Part shown: in pieces, positions 38,318 through 45,936 of the stretch
Layout of the letters: each line of letters starts with the position of its first letter
Numbering within the stretch: the first letter of the stretch is position 1
IMG/VR virus record: IMGVR_UViG_3300025168_000151
Coordinates: 1-46,699 of that record
DNA from: a virus
Length of the DNA: 46,699 bases
Reading direction: 5' to 3' (one strand)
Notes under the pieces: generated by a model
The model's input: the letters and a program-made list of their open reading frames with translations, nothing else
Told to the model about the DNA's origin: nothing
The model's database searches: none
Translations under genes and position numbers: made by a program

Positions 38318-38770
38318 ATGGCTAATCAGCGCACACCACGCTCTAACGAGAGCAGACAAACCGAAGCTAGAGTTAACGATAGCTGGCTTCCAGCATCAGT
38401 GTTACCCGTCCCTGATCCTAAAGACGGCTGGGCTTTTCGATGGATAAGAACCAGCGTTCTAGGACAGCCAGATAACACTAACGTCTCTCAGAAGATGAGA
38501 GAAGGCTGGGTTCCTGTTAAGTCAGATGATCATCCAGAGATGCAAGTCATGTCTGATTTGAACTCGCGTTTTGTCGGGAACATCGAAGTTGGTGGGCTTT
38601 TGCTTTGCAAAGCTCCTCAAGAAGAGATGGATAAACGACAAGAGTATTATCAGCAAATGGCTGCTAACCAGATGGAATCTGTAGACAATAGCTTCTTAAG
38701 AGAAAACGATCCCCGTATGCCTATGTTAAAACCTGACAGGACTACGAGGACTTCTTTTGGAAAAAGCTGA
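38318..38770 (+). CDS. Small virion-associated protein, unknown function
   Basis: A 150-residue protein with an aromatic, conserved-looking core 'DGWAFRWIRTSVLGQPDNTN' then 'VSQKMREGWVPVKSDDHPEM' (about 40-75), a pattern I know from proteins between scaffold and capsid genes in marine phages. The end is helical and basic ('EEMDKRQEYYQQMAANQME'). It may be an assembly factor or minor head protein. Four bases after the scaffold stop. Confidence 0.7.
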   Translation: MANQRTPRSNESRQTEARVNDSWLPASVLPVPDPKDGWAFRWIRTSVLGQPDNTNVSQKMREGWVPVKSDDHPEMQVMSDLNSRFVGNIEVGGLLLCKAPQEEMDKRQEYYQQMAANQMESVDNSFLRENDPRMPMLKPDRTTRTSFGKS

Positions 38771-38787
38771 TACCGTTAAGGTTCGGC

Positions 38788-38793
38788 TATAAT
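38788..38793 (+). promoter_or_regulatory. Candidate -10 element before decoration/capsid genes
   Basis: A perfect TATAAT in the 37-bp gap before the decoration gene (plus strand), 15 bases upstream of its ATG. I see no good -35 at the usual distance (AGCTGA only). With the strong terminator at 40364, it would bracket the two abundant head proteins as a separate unit. Confidence 0.35.
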
Positions 38794-38807
38794 TGAGGTA
38801 ATTCCTA

Positions 38808-39395
38808 ATGGCTGCAACCGCAACCCCTATGGGAGCGGAACCAGTTGGCACTTTGTCTGCCAGTGGTTCCTTCTCCGGCAAGATGCGACATATAAAGATC
38901 GCTAGTGGCTATGCTGCTAACATCTTTTATGGCGATTTTGTAAAAATGGTAGCTGCTGGTGTTGTTCAAAAAGACACTGGTACTACTACGTTGACACCTG
39001 TTGGTGTGTTTATGGGCTGTGCTTTTACAGATCCCACCACTAAGCAGATGACGTTCTCTCAGATGTGGCCCACAGGAACAGTAGCTTCTGATGCTGTTGC
39101 TTATGTCATTGATGACCCCGATGCTGTATTCAGGATGCAGGGTGATGCTTCTTTAGCTCAATCTGATCTTGGTAACAATGTCGCGGTTGTACAGACTGCT
39201 GGCTCAACTGATATAGGCCGAAGCAAAAATGCTTTGGATAGTTCAACTGCCGCAACAACTGGCACACTTCCTTTGCGAATTGTGGAATTTGTTAACGGCC
39301 CAGACAGTGCAGTTGGTGATGCCTTTACTGATGCCTTAGTGTTCTTTAACTTTGGTGACCATCAGTATCGTCAAACTACTGGCACAGGCACATAA
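38808..39395 (+). CDS. Putative capsid decoration protein
   Basis: A 195-residue beta-rich protein. It shows 'MRHIKIASGYAANIFYGDFV' near residue 25, 'PVGVFMGCAFTDPTTKQMTF' in the middle and 'RIVEFVNGPDSAVGDAFTDA' in the C-terminal part. This order is one I recall from the small head-decoration family found just before major capsid genes in marine podoviruses. It would bind the capsid surface to stabilise it. It lies 12 bases before the major capsid gene. Confidence 0.75.
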   Translation: MAATATPMGAEPVGTLSASGSFSGKMRHIKIASGYAANIFYGDFVKMVAAGVVQKDTGTTTLTPVGVFMGCAFTDPTTKQMTFSQMWPTGTVASDAVAYVIDDPDAVFRMQGDASLAQSDLGNNVAVVQTAGSTDIGRSKNALDSSTAATTGTLPLRIVEFVNGPDSAVGDAFTDALVFFNFGDHQYRQTTGTGT

Positions 39396-39407
39396 GGAGA
39401 CTAGCGA

Positions 39408-40346
39408 ATGGCGATTTCAAGAGCGCAAATGCTCAAAGAGCTACTTCCGGGTCTTAACGCCCTGTTTGGCTTAGAGTATGAAAAGTACGAAGACGAACAC
39501 ACTATGATCTACGAAAGTGAATCATCTGATCGTTCGTTTGAAGAAGAAGTCAAGCTAAGTGGTTTTGGCGCGGCTCCTGTGAAGGCTGAAGGTAGCGCGA
39601 TATCTTACGATTCCGCACAAGAATCTTTCACTGCCCGTTATAACCACGAGACCGTAGCAATGGGTTTCAGCATTACAGAAGAAGCTATGGAGGATAACCT
39701 CTATGACTCTCTGTCTGCTCGTTACACTAAAGCTCTGGCACGAGGTATGGCTTACACGAAGCAGGTTAAATCTGCTTTCCCCCTTAACAATGGTTTCTCC
39801 AATGCCTTTCAATCTGGCGATGGCGTAAACTTGTTCACTGCTGCTGGCGATGGTGTTGCTGGCGGTAATGGTCATCCCCTTGTTAATGGTGGTACTAACA
39901 GCAACCGTCCGGTAACTGCTGCCGATTTGAATGAAGTCTCTCTGGAAGACGCTGTGATTAACATCGCTGCGTATACCGATGAGCGAGGTCTTCTTATCGC
40001 TGCCCGTCCTCGGCGTTTGATTGTTCCGCCTGCATTGATGTTTGTTGCTACTCGCCTACTGGAAACAGAGGGTCGAGTCGGTACAGCCGATAACGACATC
40101 AACGCACTTCGTAATAACGGTTCTATTCCAGAAGGGTATAGCGTCAATCATTATTTGACTGACAGCAATGCTTTCTTCTTGATTACCGATATTCCGAACG
40201 GCATGAAGCATTTCGAGCGTACTCCGCTTGAGACTTCAATGGATGGAGACTTCGATACTGGTAACGTGCGCTACAAAGCGCGTGAGCGTTATTCGTTCGG
40301 CGTATCTGATCCGCTGGGAATCTACGGTTCTCCCGGTACTTCGTAA
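39408..40346 (+). CDS. Major capsid protein
   Basis: A 312-residue protein with 'ELLPGLNALFGLEYEKYEDE' at the N-terminus, 'RYNHETVAMGFSITEEAMED' (about 75-95), 'GRPRRLIVPPALMFVATRLL'-like core region (about 200-222) and 'FGVSDPLGIYGSPGTS' at the end. The pattern, length and position fit an HK97-fold capsid protein of the phage Mu-gpT-like type. A strong UUCG-loop terminator follows 18 bases after its stop. It probably forms the bulk of the virion. Confidence 0.88.
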   Translation: MAISRAQMLKELLPGLNALFGLEYEKYEDEHTMIYESESSDRSFEEEVKLSGFGAAPVKAEGSAISYDSAQESFTARYNHETVAMGFSITEEAMEDNLYDSLSARYTKALARGMAYTKQVKSAFPLNNGFSNAFQSGDGVNLFTAAGDGVAGGNGHPLVNGGTNSNRPVTAADLNEVSLEDAVINIAAYTDERGLLIAARPRRLIVPPALMFVATRLLETEGRVGTADNDINALRNNGSIPEGYSVNHYLTDSNAFFLITDIPNGMKHFERTPLETSMDGDFDTGNVRYKARERYSFGVSDPLGIYGSPGTS

Positions 40347-40363
40347 GAAGTGCATGTCAGATT

Positions 40364-40387
40364 GGGGGCTTCGGCCCCCTTTCTTTT
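40364..40387 (+). terminator. Rho-independent terminator after the capsid gene
   Basis: GGGGGC (40364-40369), loop TTCG (UUCG tetraloop), GCCCCC (40374-40379), then a T-rich tail TTTCTTTT (40380-40387). This is the best terminator in the window and probably caps the capsid transcript. It may also stabilise the 3' end. Confidence 0.92.
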
Positions 40388-40400
40388 AGAAGCTGCATTT

Positions 40401-40516
40401 TTGCAGTGAATGAGCTATGCTTTTATTAATCCGGGGCTAACCCGCTTATCTGACCGTCCCCGGCGGACGAACATGCAGACAGATACGCAACATAACTCGC
40501 ATGTGAGGAACTACCT
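40401..40516 (+). promoter_or_regulatory. Candidate promoter and structured leader of the next late unit
   Basis: TTGCAG (40401-40406), 17-base spacer, TATTAA (40424-40429), each matching the sigma70 consensus at 4 of 6 positions. The transcript would begin near CCGGGG (40431-40436), which can pair with CCCCGG 21 bases further on to form a long-loop hairpin before the next gene. The CTGCA-TTTT-TGCAG hairpin (40392-40405) lies just upstream. It could restart transcription after the capsid terminator; the role of the hairpin is unknown. Confidence 0.45.
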
Positions 40517-40993
40517 ATGGGTACTACAACTTTCTCTGGCCCGGTAAAAGCGGGAACTATCTCCAATACTACCGGAACAACTCTCGGCAAGGACGTAAAG
40601 AACACGGGCCAAGTGACTATGGCTCAGACGTTCTCAACTGGCACTTCGCTTTCTGCTGGAGCCTCTGCTGCGAACGCTACTACTGTAGTTATTCCAGCCA
40701 ACTCTCAAATTATTGACATCGTAATAGAATGCCCTTCAGCTATGGCGGGTGCTACAGCAGTGCTGAGTATTGGCGATAGTGTTGGCGGTAACGCTACATT
40801 TCTTAACACCTTCTCTATTACAGTGGCCTCTGGCGTAGGTCGAAAGTATCCTACCACTGAAGCTGGCGGCGCTCTTGCTTGGGCAGACACTGGAACTGCG
40901 GATAAGAAACTGACTTGGACTACTACCGGAGCCACTAGTGGTGGTGAAATTAGAGCGACTGTCCTGTATCAACAAAACATTAATCTCTCCTAA
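40517..40993 (+). CDS. Beta-rich virion protein after the capsid gene
   Basis: A 158-residue protein rich in Thr/Ser/Gly/Ala. It opens with 'GTTTFSGPVKAGTISNTTGT', an N-terminus I recall in small marine phage head- or tail-appendage proteins, and has a beta-sandwich pattern ('VVIPANSQIIDIVIECPSAM', 'GGEIRATVLYQQNI'). It probably decorates the capsid or tail. Its leader carries the hairpin described above. Confidence 0.7.
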   Translation: MGTTTFSGPVKAGTISNTTGTTLGKDVKNTGQVTMAQTFSTGTSLSAGASAANATTVVIPANSQIIDIVIECPSAMAGATAVLSIGDSVGGNATFLNTFSITVASGVGRKYPTTEAGGALAWADTGTADKKLTWTTTGATSGGEIRATVLYQQNINLS

Positions 40994-41033
40994 ATTGGGT
41001 TATTAAAAATTACTTAATTTTAAGGAGTAATAT

Positions 41034-41441
41034 ATGGCTGATTTAGTTACCTCTCAAACTATTCAGGATGGCGCTAGAGTTGCCATCCTGAAGTTTACAA
41101 ATGTAAGTGATGGTAATGGCGAGGCGGGTGTTGTTAAGGTTAATGCGTCCTCTCTTGGTGCAGATCCCCTAACCGGGAAAGCGTGTAGCGGAGTTGTTGT
41201 ATCTAGAATACAGTTCGTTACTTATAAGATGGATGTCAAAATAGAATTTGAGGCAACGGCAAATACTTTAATTGCCTATCTTCCTGAAAATTATTCTGAC
41301 GATTTAGATTACAGAGATTTTAGCGGCATACCAAATAACTCTGCTGGCGGCAAGACTGGAAATATAGTCTTTACAACCACTGGTGCTGCGTCAGGAGATG
41401 CTTACTCAATAGTAATGACTTTAAATAAGACTTACACATAA
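41034..41441 (+). CDS. Small beta-rich virion protein
   Basis: A 135-residue protein with AAGGAG upstream. Strands such as 'GARVAILKFTNVSDGNGEAG', 'SRIQFVTYKMDVKIEFEATA' and 'YSIVMTLNKTYT' suggest an all-beta structural protein. It resembles short phage proteins between capsid and connector genes. It abuts the run of small basic genes that follows. Confidence 0.7.
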   Translation: MADLVTSQTIQDGARVAILKFTNVSDGNGEAGVVKVNASSLGADPLTGKACSGVVVSRIQFVTYKMDVKIEFEATANTLIAYLPENYSDDLDYRDFSGIPNNSAGGKTGNIVFTTTGAASGDAYSIVMTLNKTYT

Positions 41442-41442
41442 C

Positions 41443-41631
41443 ATGAGAAGGTATTACGGCGGCGGAACAGTAGCCAAGTTTAAAGATGGCGGAAGCACCA
41501 AGGATGCTTGCTACCGAAAGGTTAAGGCAAGATACAAGGTGTTTCCCTCTGCTTACGCTTCTGGTGCTATAGCTAAGTGTCGCAAGGTTGGCGCTGCTAA
41601 TTGGGGTAATAAATCCAATGGCAGTTCGTAA
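41443..41631 (+). CDS. Small basic Cys-containing protein ('KDACYRKVKARY' family)
   Basis: A 62-residue protein. 'GGSTKDACYRKVKARYKVFP' then 'SAYASGAIAKCRKVGAANWG' is a pattern I know well from short basic proteins of marine phages and some giant viruses. It contains two Cys and a high Lys/Arg content, suggesting nucleic acid binding or packing. It overlaps the following gene by 14 bases. Function is not established. Confidence 0.8.
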   Translation: MRRYYGGGTVAKFKDGGSTKDACYRKVKARYKVFPSAYASGAIAKCRKVGAANWGNKSNGSS

Positions 41632-41896
41632 AACCGAGAAAGGCGCAGCGTTAAAGCGCTGGTTTAAAGAAGACTGGAAGGATGTCAAAACCGGAAAGGC
41701 TTGTGGCAGAAAGAAAGGCGATAAGAGAGGTACTCCTTATTGTCGCCCAACAAAGAAAGTCTCTAGCAAGACCCCTAAGACATCAGGAGAAATGAGCGCC
41801 GCAGAAAAGAAAAAGAAAGTGGCTGAGAAGAAGAAGCTTGGTCAGCCTGCTGGTAAGCCTAGAAGAGTTTCCGCTGTCAAAAGAAAAACTAAGTAG
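41618..41896 (+). CDS. Small very basic protein
   Basis: A 92-residue protein starting at ATG 41618. It holds 'LKRWFKEDWKDVKTGKACGR' and 'KKGDKRGTPYCRPTKKVSSK', and ends in a Lys/Arg-rich tail. The Trp-Lys rich N-terminus plus 'SSKTPKT' is a pattern I recall from marine phage and giant-virus small basic proteins. It is likely DNA- or RNA-binding and possibly packaged. In-frame TTG 41588 gives an unlikely N-terminal extension. Confidence 0.75.
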   Translation: MAVRKTEKGAALKRWFKEDWKDVKTGKACGRKKGDKRGTPYCRPTKKVSSKTPKTSGEMSAAEKKKKVAEKKKLGQPAGKPRRVSAVKRKTK

Positions 41897-41920
41897 TAAA
41901 AAAGTTAGAGGTGAAAGCTA

Positions 41921-42052
41921 ATGGTTACGTTTACTGATGCAAAAAAACGTAAAATGATTAAAGATCTTAGAAAGGCTTCTAAGTCACACGCTGGTCAAGC
42001 AGATATACTTGAAAAATCATTACCAAAAAGTAAGTCAGTAAAAAAGAAATGA
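41921..42052 (+). CDS. Very short basic protein
   Basis: A 43-residue ORF ('VTFTDAKKRKMIKDLRKASK' then 'SHAGQADILEKSLPK') with a purine-rich leader, whose stop overlaps the next ATG by 4 bases (ATGA). I recall the 'ASK.HAGQA..L' pattern in tiny phage proteins of this region. Basic and helical. No function known. Confidence 0.7.
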   Translation: MVTFTDAKKRKMIKDLRKASKSHAGQADILEKSLPKSKSVKKK

Positions 42053-42375
42053 GTCTTTCTAAATCCGAAAAAGAAAAACTTAAAAGGTATAAGCTTGAAG
42101 GTCTTAATAAGCCCAAGAAGACACCAAGCCATCCTACCAAGAAAGGAATCGTTGCTACTAGAGTTGATGACAAAATAAAGATTATAAGGTTTGGTGACCA
42201 GAAGATGGGGCATAACTATTCTTCTGAGGCAAGAAAAGCATTTAAAAGCAGGCACGGAAAGAATATAGCTAAAGGCCCAAGCAGTGCTGCGTACTGGGCA
42301 AACAAATTATTTTGGTCTGGTTCTGAGGGCAGCAAGAAAAGTCCCCCTAAGTCTCAGAAGAAGAAGTATGTGTAA
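42049..42375 (+). CDS. Basic protein with 'SHPTKKGIVATRV' motif
   Basis: A 108-residue protein. The central domain is 'PSHPTKKGIVATRVDDKIKI', 'IRFGDQKMGHNYSSEARKAF', 'KSRHGKNIAKGPSSAAYWAN', seen by me in many marine phages as a short basic protein of unknown role. The many Lys/His and aromatic residues could bind nucleic acid. The C-terminal tail is Lys/Ser-rich. It shares one base with the next start. Confidence 0.75.
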   Translation: MSLSKSEKEKLKRYKLEGLNKPKKTPSHPTKKGIVATRVDDKIKIIRFGDQKMGHNYSSEARKAFKSRHGKNIAKGPSSAAYWANKLFWSGSEGSKKSPPKSQKKKYV

Positions 42376-42623
42376 TGCTCAGTAGATCACAGATGGGTAA
42401 AGAGATTATGGAATCACCTGCTCAAAAGATTAAAAAGGTTATGTCCGAGTACAAAGCTGGAGATCTTAAGAGTGGCTCTGGTGAAAAAGTAACCAGTCGT
42501 GATCAGGCGGTTGCTATCGCTATGTCTGAATCTGATTCTGTTGAGAAGAAATTCGATGGTGGTAGGATTATTAACCGTGACGGCAGAGCTGTCCGTGGAT
42601 TAACCAGAGGCGTAATCAGATAA
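42375..42623 (+). CDS. DUF6496-like small basic protein
   Basis: An 82-residue protein. 'IKKVMSEYKAGDLKSGSGEK' then 'VTSRDQAVAIAMSES' is the DUF6496 signature as I remember it, found in phages and some bacteria. The function of the family is not known. The C-terminus ends in 'RAVRGLTRGVIR', basic. It touches the head-tail connector gene by one base. Confidence 0.75.
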   Translation: MLSRSQMGKEIMESPAQKIKKVMSEYKAGDLKSGSGEKVTSRDQAVAIAMSESDSVEKKFDGGRIINRDGRAVRGLTRGVIR

Positions 42624-43318
42624 TGGCTACTAGCGGATCATACTCTTTTAATCTAGATATAGGCGATATCATAGAAGAGTCCTATGAGAGGGCTGGAGTA
42701 GAGCTTAGGAGCGGCTATGATTACAGAACCGCTAGGAGAAGCTTGGATCTTTTGATGCTTGAGTGGCAGAACAGAGGGTTAAACCTCTGGACGGTGCAGT
42801 TTGCTAATATCACGCTAACTCCGGGGACGGGTCGTTACGTCTTGCCTTCAAAAGAATTAGATATTATTGAGGCATTTATAAGAACAGATTCTGGAAACAC
42901 CTCTAGCCAGTCTGATCTGATGATGCAGAGAATATCTATAAGTCAGTATTCTCATCTAACAAATAAGTTAACTGAAGCTAGACCTTTACAGTTTTGGATT
43001 GAGAAAGAACCCTCTCAGATAGCAATCAACCTTTGGCCTGTGCCAGATACTGCTGAAACATATACGTTATGTTATTACTATATGGAGAGAGTGCAAGATT
43101 CTGGCAAGCCTTCTTCTAACAATATGGATGTCCCGTCAAGGTGGTTGCCTTGCCTTGTTGCTGGTTTGGCATATCAAATCAGTGTAAAAAGACCAGAGGT
43201 TTCTGAAAGAGCGCCGTTGCTTAAGCAAGTTTATGATGAGCAATGGGAGTATTGTTCTGACGCAGATAGAGAGAAAGCTGCTTTATATGTTGTGCCGGGA
43301 GGCTATCAATACTTATGA
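42623..43318 (+). CDS. Head-tail connector (P22 gp4-like)
   Basis: A 231-residue protein with 'DIIEESYERAGVELRSGYDY' at the N-terminus, 'LMLEWQNRGLNLWTVQFANI' (about 48-68), beta strands in the middle and 'LPCLVAGLAYQISVKRPEVS' (about 172-192). This is the P22 gp4/tail accessory family as I know it. It would bind the portal base after packaging and help keep DNA in place. It overlaps the following gene by 4 bases. Confidence 0.8.
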   Translation: MATSGSYSFNLDIGDIIEESYERAGVELRSGYDYRTARRSLDLLMLEWQNRGLNLWTVQFANITLTPGTGRYVLPSKELDIIEAFIRTDSGNTSSQSDLMMQRISISQYSHLTNKLTEARPLQFWIEKEPSQIAINLWPVPDTAETYTLCYYYMERVQDSGKPSSNNMDVPSRWLPCLVAGLAYQISVKRPEVSERAPLLKQVYDEQWEYCSDADREKAALYVVPGGYQYL

Positions 43319-43632
43319 GTAGTTATGCTAATGGCAAACGAGCCTTTGGGATGTGTGACCGCACAGGCTTCAGATACAACCTCAGAGATTTAGTTCCTCA
43401 GATAGAGGATGGTAGACCTAATGGTATGCTGGTTGGTCGTGATGTTCTTGACAAAGATCAGCCTCAATTACAATTAGGTAGAATAAGAATGAATGACCCT
43501 CAAGCTTTAAGAGATCCAAGACCTGATAGAGGCTTGGCGGCTAGTAGAAGGTTGTTCTCTTGGAACCCTGTTGGTCTTGTCGGACTAGATATGTTCGGGC
43601 AGGTTGGCACTGTTAGGGTAGAGATAAGCTGA
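43315..43632 (+). CDS. Small virion-module protein with 'RPNGMLVGRDVLD' motif
   Basis: A 105-residue protein. 'RAFGMCDRTGFRYNLRDLVP' then 'RPNGMLVGRDVLD' and 'LQLGRIRMNDPQALRDPRPD' follow a conserved pattern that I recall between connector and adaptor genes in many phages. Function is unknown, but the tight position suggests a tail or connector component. It shares one base with the adaptor gene. Confidence 0.75.
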   Translation: MSSYANGKRAFGMCDRTGFRYNLRDLVPQIEDGRPNGMLVGRDVLDKDQPQLQLGRIRMNDPQALRDPRPDRGLAASRRLFSWNPVGLVGLDMFGQVGTVRVEIS

Positions 43633-44273
43633 TGGCTTGGACATATACGACATTAAAGACGGCTATACAAGATTACTTGCAAACCACTGAGTCTAGCTTT
43701 GTCAGCAATCTTCCTACGTTTATTACTCAGGCAGAAGAAAGAATACTTAGAACCGTTCAACTCCCAGACTTCAAGAAGAACGTCACCGCAAACGTAAGTA
43801 ATGGCAATCAATATTTAGCAATGCCATCTGATTTTTTGTCTCAATATTCAATGGCAATTGATAACTCAGGATATGAATACCTTCTTTTTAAAGATACTAA
43901 CTTTATCAGAGAAGTTTCTCCAGACGTTACTGCTAAGGGCGTTCCTAAATATTACGGAATATTTGATGATTCTAATTTCATACTTGGCCCTACGCCAAAT
44001 GCAGATTTTTTTGTCGAGCTTCATTATTTGTATAAGCCTTTGTCTATATCATTAGATCCTAGCGGAACAAGTTGGCTGGGAACAAATGCTGAGAACTCGA
44101 TGCTGTATGGCTCTCTTATAGAAGCATATACTTATCTTAAGGGAGATCCAGACCTGATGTCTTTGTATCAATCAAAGTTTGATGAGTCTCTTGCCCAGCT
44201 TAAAATACTTGGCGAAGGCTACAATACAACAGACAACTACAGAAGTGGTTCTGTCTTTGTTAGGAGAGGCTAA
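43632..44273 (+). CDS. Adaptor/head-tail joining protein (SU10-adaptor-like)
   Basis: A 213-residue protein. N-terminus 'WTYTTLKTAIQDYLQTTESS', 'LPTFITQAEERILRTVQLPD', a middle 'VPKYYGIFDDSNFILGPTPN' and a final helix region 'LMSLYQSKFDESLAQL'. This layout matches the Escherichia phage SU10 adaptor-type connector as I know it. It would form a ring between the portal and the tail. Overlaps the next gene by one base. Confidence 0.75.
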   Translation: MAWTYTTLKTAIQDYLQTTESSFVSNLPTFITQAEERILRTVQLPDFKKNVTANVSNGNQYLAMPSDFLSQYSMAIDNSGYEYLLFKDTNFIREVSPDVTAKGVPKYYGIFDDSNFILGPTPNADFFVELHYLYKPLSISLDPSGTSWLGTNAENSMLYGSLIEAYTYLKGDPDLMSLYQSKFDESLAQLKILGEGYNTTDNYRSGSVFVRRG

Positions 44274-44566
44274 TGCTTGGAGTAGAGGGTGAGACAAGTT
44301 CAGGTATGAAGTTTGAAGTTCATACAACGTCTCATCGAGGTTGGACTCCAGAAGAGTTGTCTGAAAGAGCTATGGAAAAGTTTATTGCTGTTAGCGATAC
44401 AGCAGACCCATTACTAAAAGCCCAAGCTTTTGCATTCAGAGAAAACGTAAAAAGTCTTTTTGTTTTTTACATGAAGGAAGCTATTAGGTCTGACAGAACA
44501 ACTGTCAGTGCCAAGCTTAACCAACAAGGTCACGCTGAATTGGCTGGCATTATAAGTAAACTATAG
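44273..44566 (+). CDS. Small helical protein near tail fibre genes
   Basis: A 97-residue protein ('KFEVHTTSHRGWTPEELSER', 'ERAMEKFIAVSDTADPLLKA', 'VFYMKEAIRSDRTTVSAKLN'). I recall the 'HRG.TPEE..E.....I.VS.TA.P' pattern in phage proteins in the same place. Helical and soluble. No function known. Confidence 0.75.
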   Translation: MLGVEGETSSGMKFEVHTTSHRGWTPEELSERAMEKFIAVSDTADPLLKAQAFAFRENVKSLFVFYMKEAIRSDRTTVSAKLNQQGHAELAGIISKL

Positions 44567-44578
44567 GAGAAGCCCCTT

Positions 44579-45028
44579 ATGGCTATTAGTCAAGCAATGT
44601 GTACAAGCTTCAAAAAGGAGCTTCTTAACGGCATACACGCATTTGGAACAACAGTTGCTCGTGGTGGCACAACGGCGGATACATTTAATCTTGCCCTGTA
44701 CACAAACTCTGCAACGCTAGGCGCAGCAACTACGGCGTACACTACGTCTAACGAAGTGTCTGGAACAGGGTATACAGCTAAAGGAGCGGCGTTAACGGCA
44801 GTAGCACCTACTAGCTCTGGAACCACAGCTTTTACTGACTTTAATAATCTGACTTTTTCTACAGCTACCATTACAGCTCGTGGCGCTATGATTTTTAATG
44901 ACACACAGTCTGGAGATCCTGCTGTTGCTATCTTGGATTTTGGTGGCGATAAGACATCAACTGCTGGCGATTTTACTATTGTGTTTCCTACCGCTGATGC
45001 TAGTAACGCGATTATACGGATCGCCTAG
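44579..45028 (+). CDS. Beta-rich virion appendage protein
   Basis: A 149-residue Thr/Ala/Ser-rich protein. 'FKKELLNGIHAFGTTV', 'FNLALYTNSATLGAATTAYT', 'NEVSGTGYTAKGAALTAVAP' and 'AVAILDFGGDKTSTAGDFTI' follow a well-conserved pattern in small marine phage virion proteins. It probably forms part of the tail or a head-tail appendage, with a beta-jelly-like fold. Confidence 0.75.
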   Translation: MAISQAMCTSFKKELLNGIHAFGTTVARGGTTADTFNLALYTNSATLGAATTAYTTSNEVSGTGYTAKGAALTAVAPTSSGTTAFTDFNNLTFSTATITARGAMIFNDTQSGDPAVAILDFGGDKTSTAGDFTIVFPTADASNAIIRIA

Positions 45029-45031
45029 TAG

Positions 45032-45712
45032 ATGGCTGACGGTTGGGGTCGTAACACTTGGAGTTCAGGCTCTTGGGGTGAAGGGGTTGATGTAACCGTC
45101 CGTCTCGGTGGTTGGGGCAGAGGCTCGTGGGGACAAGATTCGTGGGGGGAGTCTACAGGACTTTCCGCTACAGGGTTTGTGGGAGCTGTATCTGTACAAG
45201 AAGGAGGCTCTGTATTCGTTACCGGGGTTGCTGGAACAACGACTCTTGGTGAAGTCGTTGCTAACGCCGATGGCGATATTGATGTTCTTGGTAATGCTTG
45301 TACAGGACAAATAGGAACAGCGTCTGTCACCGCAGATGCAAGTGTATCTGTAACAGGAGTTGTGGGGACAACTAGTCTTGGTTCTGCTGGGGTTTTAGGA
45401 TCTGTAATAGTAGAACCGACAGGGGTTGTAGGCACAACGAGTCTTGGCAATGTTGCACCAATAATTAATGGACAGTTTGATGTAACAGGAGTTTCGGGAA
45501 CAACTGTTTTAGGATCAGCTACTGTAGATCTTCAGTTGCTTGTTAATGTTACTGGAGTTCAAGGCACTACGGCATTAGGTGCTGCTTCTGTAGATGCATC
45601 AACAATTATTAATGTTACTGGAGTTGAGGCTGTTGGTCATGTTGGACATGCCTTGGTATGGGGTAGAATAGTGCCTAACCCCGGAACTATTTGGAAGGAG
45701 ATCGCGGCGTGA
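45032..45712 (+). CDS. Repeat-containing virion protein (Trp-Gly N-terminus, beta repeats)
   Basis: A 226-residue protein. Residues 1-40 contain Gly-Trp motifs ('GWGRNTWSSGSWGEG', 'GWGRGSWGQDSWGES'). Residues about 42-215 are roughly eight imperfect copies of a 22-residue unit with the core 'VTGVxGTTxLGxAxV'. This suggests an elongated beta-rich fibre or baseplate-like element. It overlaps the zinc-ribbon gene by 4 bases (GTGA). It sits next to the tail fibre, and may be an attachment component. Confidence 0.75.
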   Translation: MADGWGRNTWSSGSWGEGVDVTVRLGGWGRGSWGQDSWGESTGLSATGFVGAVSVQEGGSVFVTGVAGTTTLGEVVANADGDIDVLGNACTGQIGTASVTADASVSVTGVVGTTSLGSAGVLGSVIVEPTGVVGTTSLGNVAPIINGQFDVTGVSGTTVLGSATVDLQLLVNVTGVQGTTALGAASVDASTIINVTGVEAVGHVGHALVWGRIVPNPGTIWKEIAA

Positions 45713-45921
45713 AGATATTTAATAAAGCAAAAACAATTAATGGCGTTGTAGATACCAATCACGAAATAGAAATAGTTTGTGCTGATTGTGGTTATGATTT
45801 AGATGAATCAGAGTTTGCAGCAGATACTTGTTCAAATTGCGGAGCGGCTTTGTCGCTAAGACAAAACACAACGATTTATGCAACTAGCGTCCCGGCTGCG
45901 GCTGGCGATGTTTCGCTATAG
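45709..45921 (+). CDS. Small zinc-ribbon protein
   Basis: A 70-residue protein from GTG at 45709. The Cys pairs CADC and CSNC are separated by 14 residues ('GYDLDESEFAADT'), a zinc ribbon. The rest is a beta strand tail. I have seen similar proteins next to tail fibre genes in marine phages. It may bind metal to stabilise a virion structure, or bind nucleic acid. Confidence 0.75.
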   Translation: MKIFNKAKTINGVVDTNHEIEIVCADCGYDLDESEFAADTCSNCGAALSLRQNTTIYATSVPAAAGDVSL

Positions 45922-45936
45922 TCACTGGAGATATAG

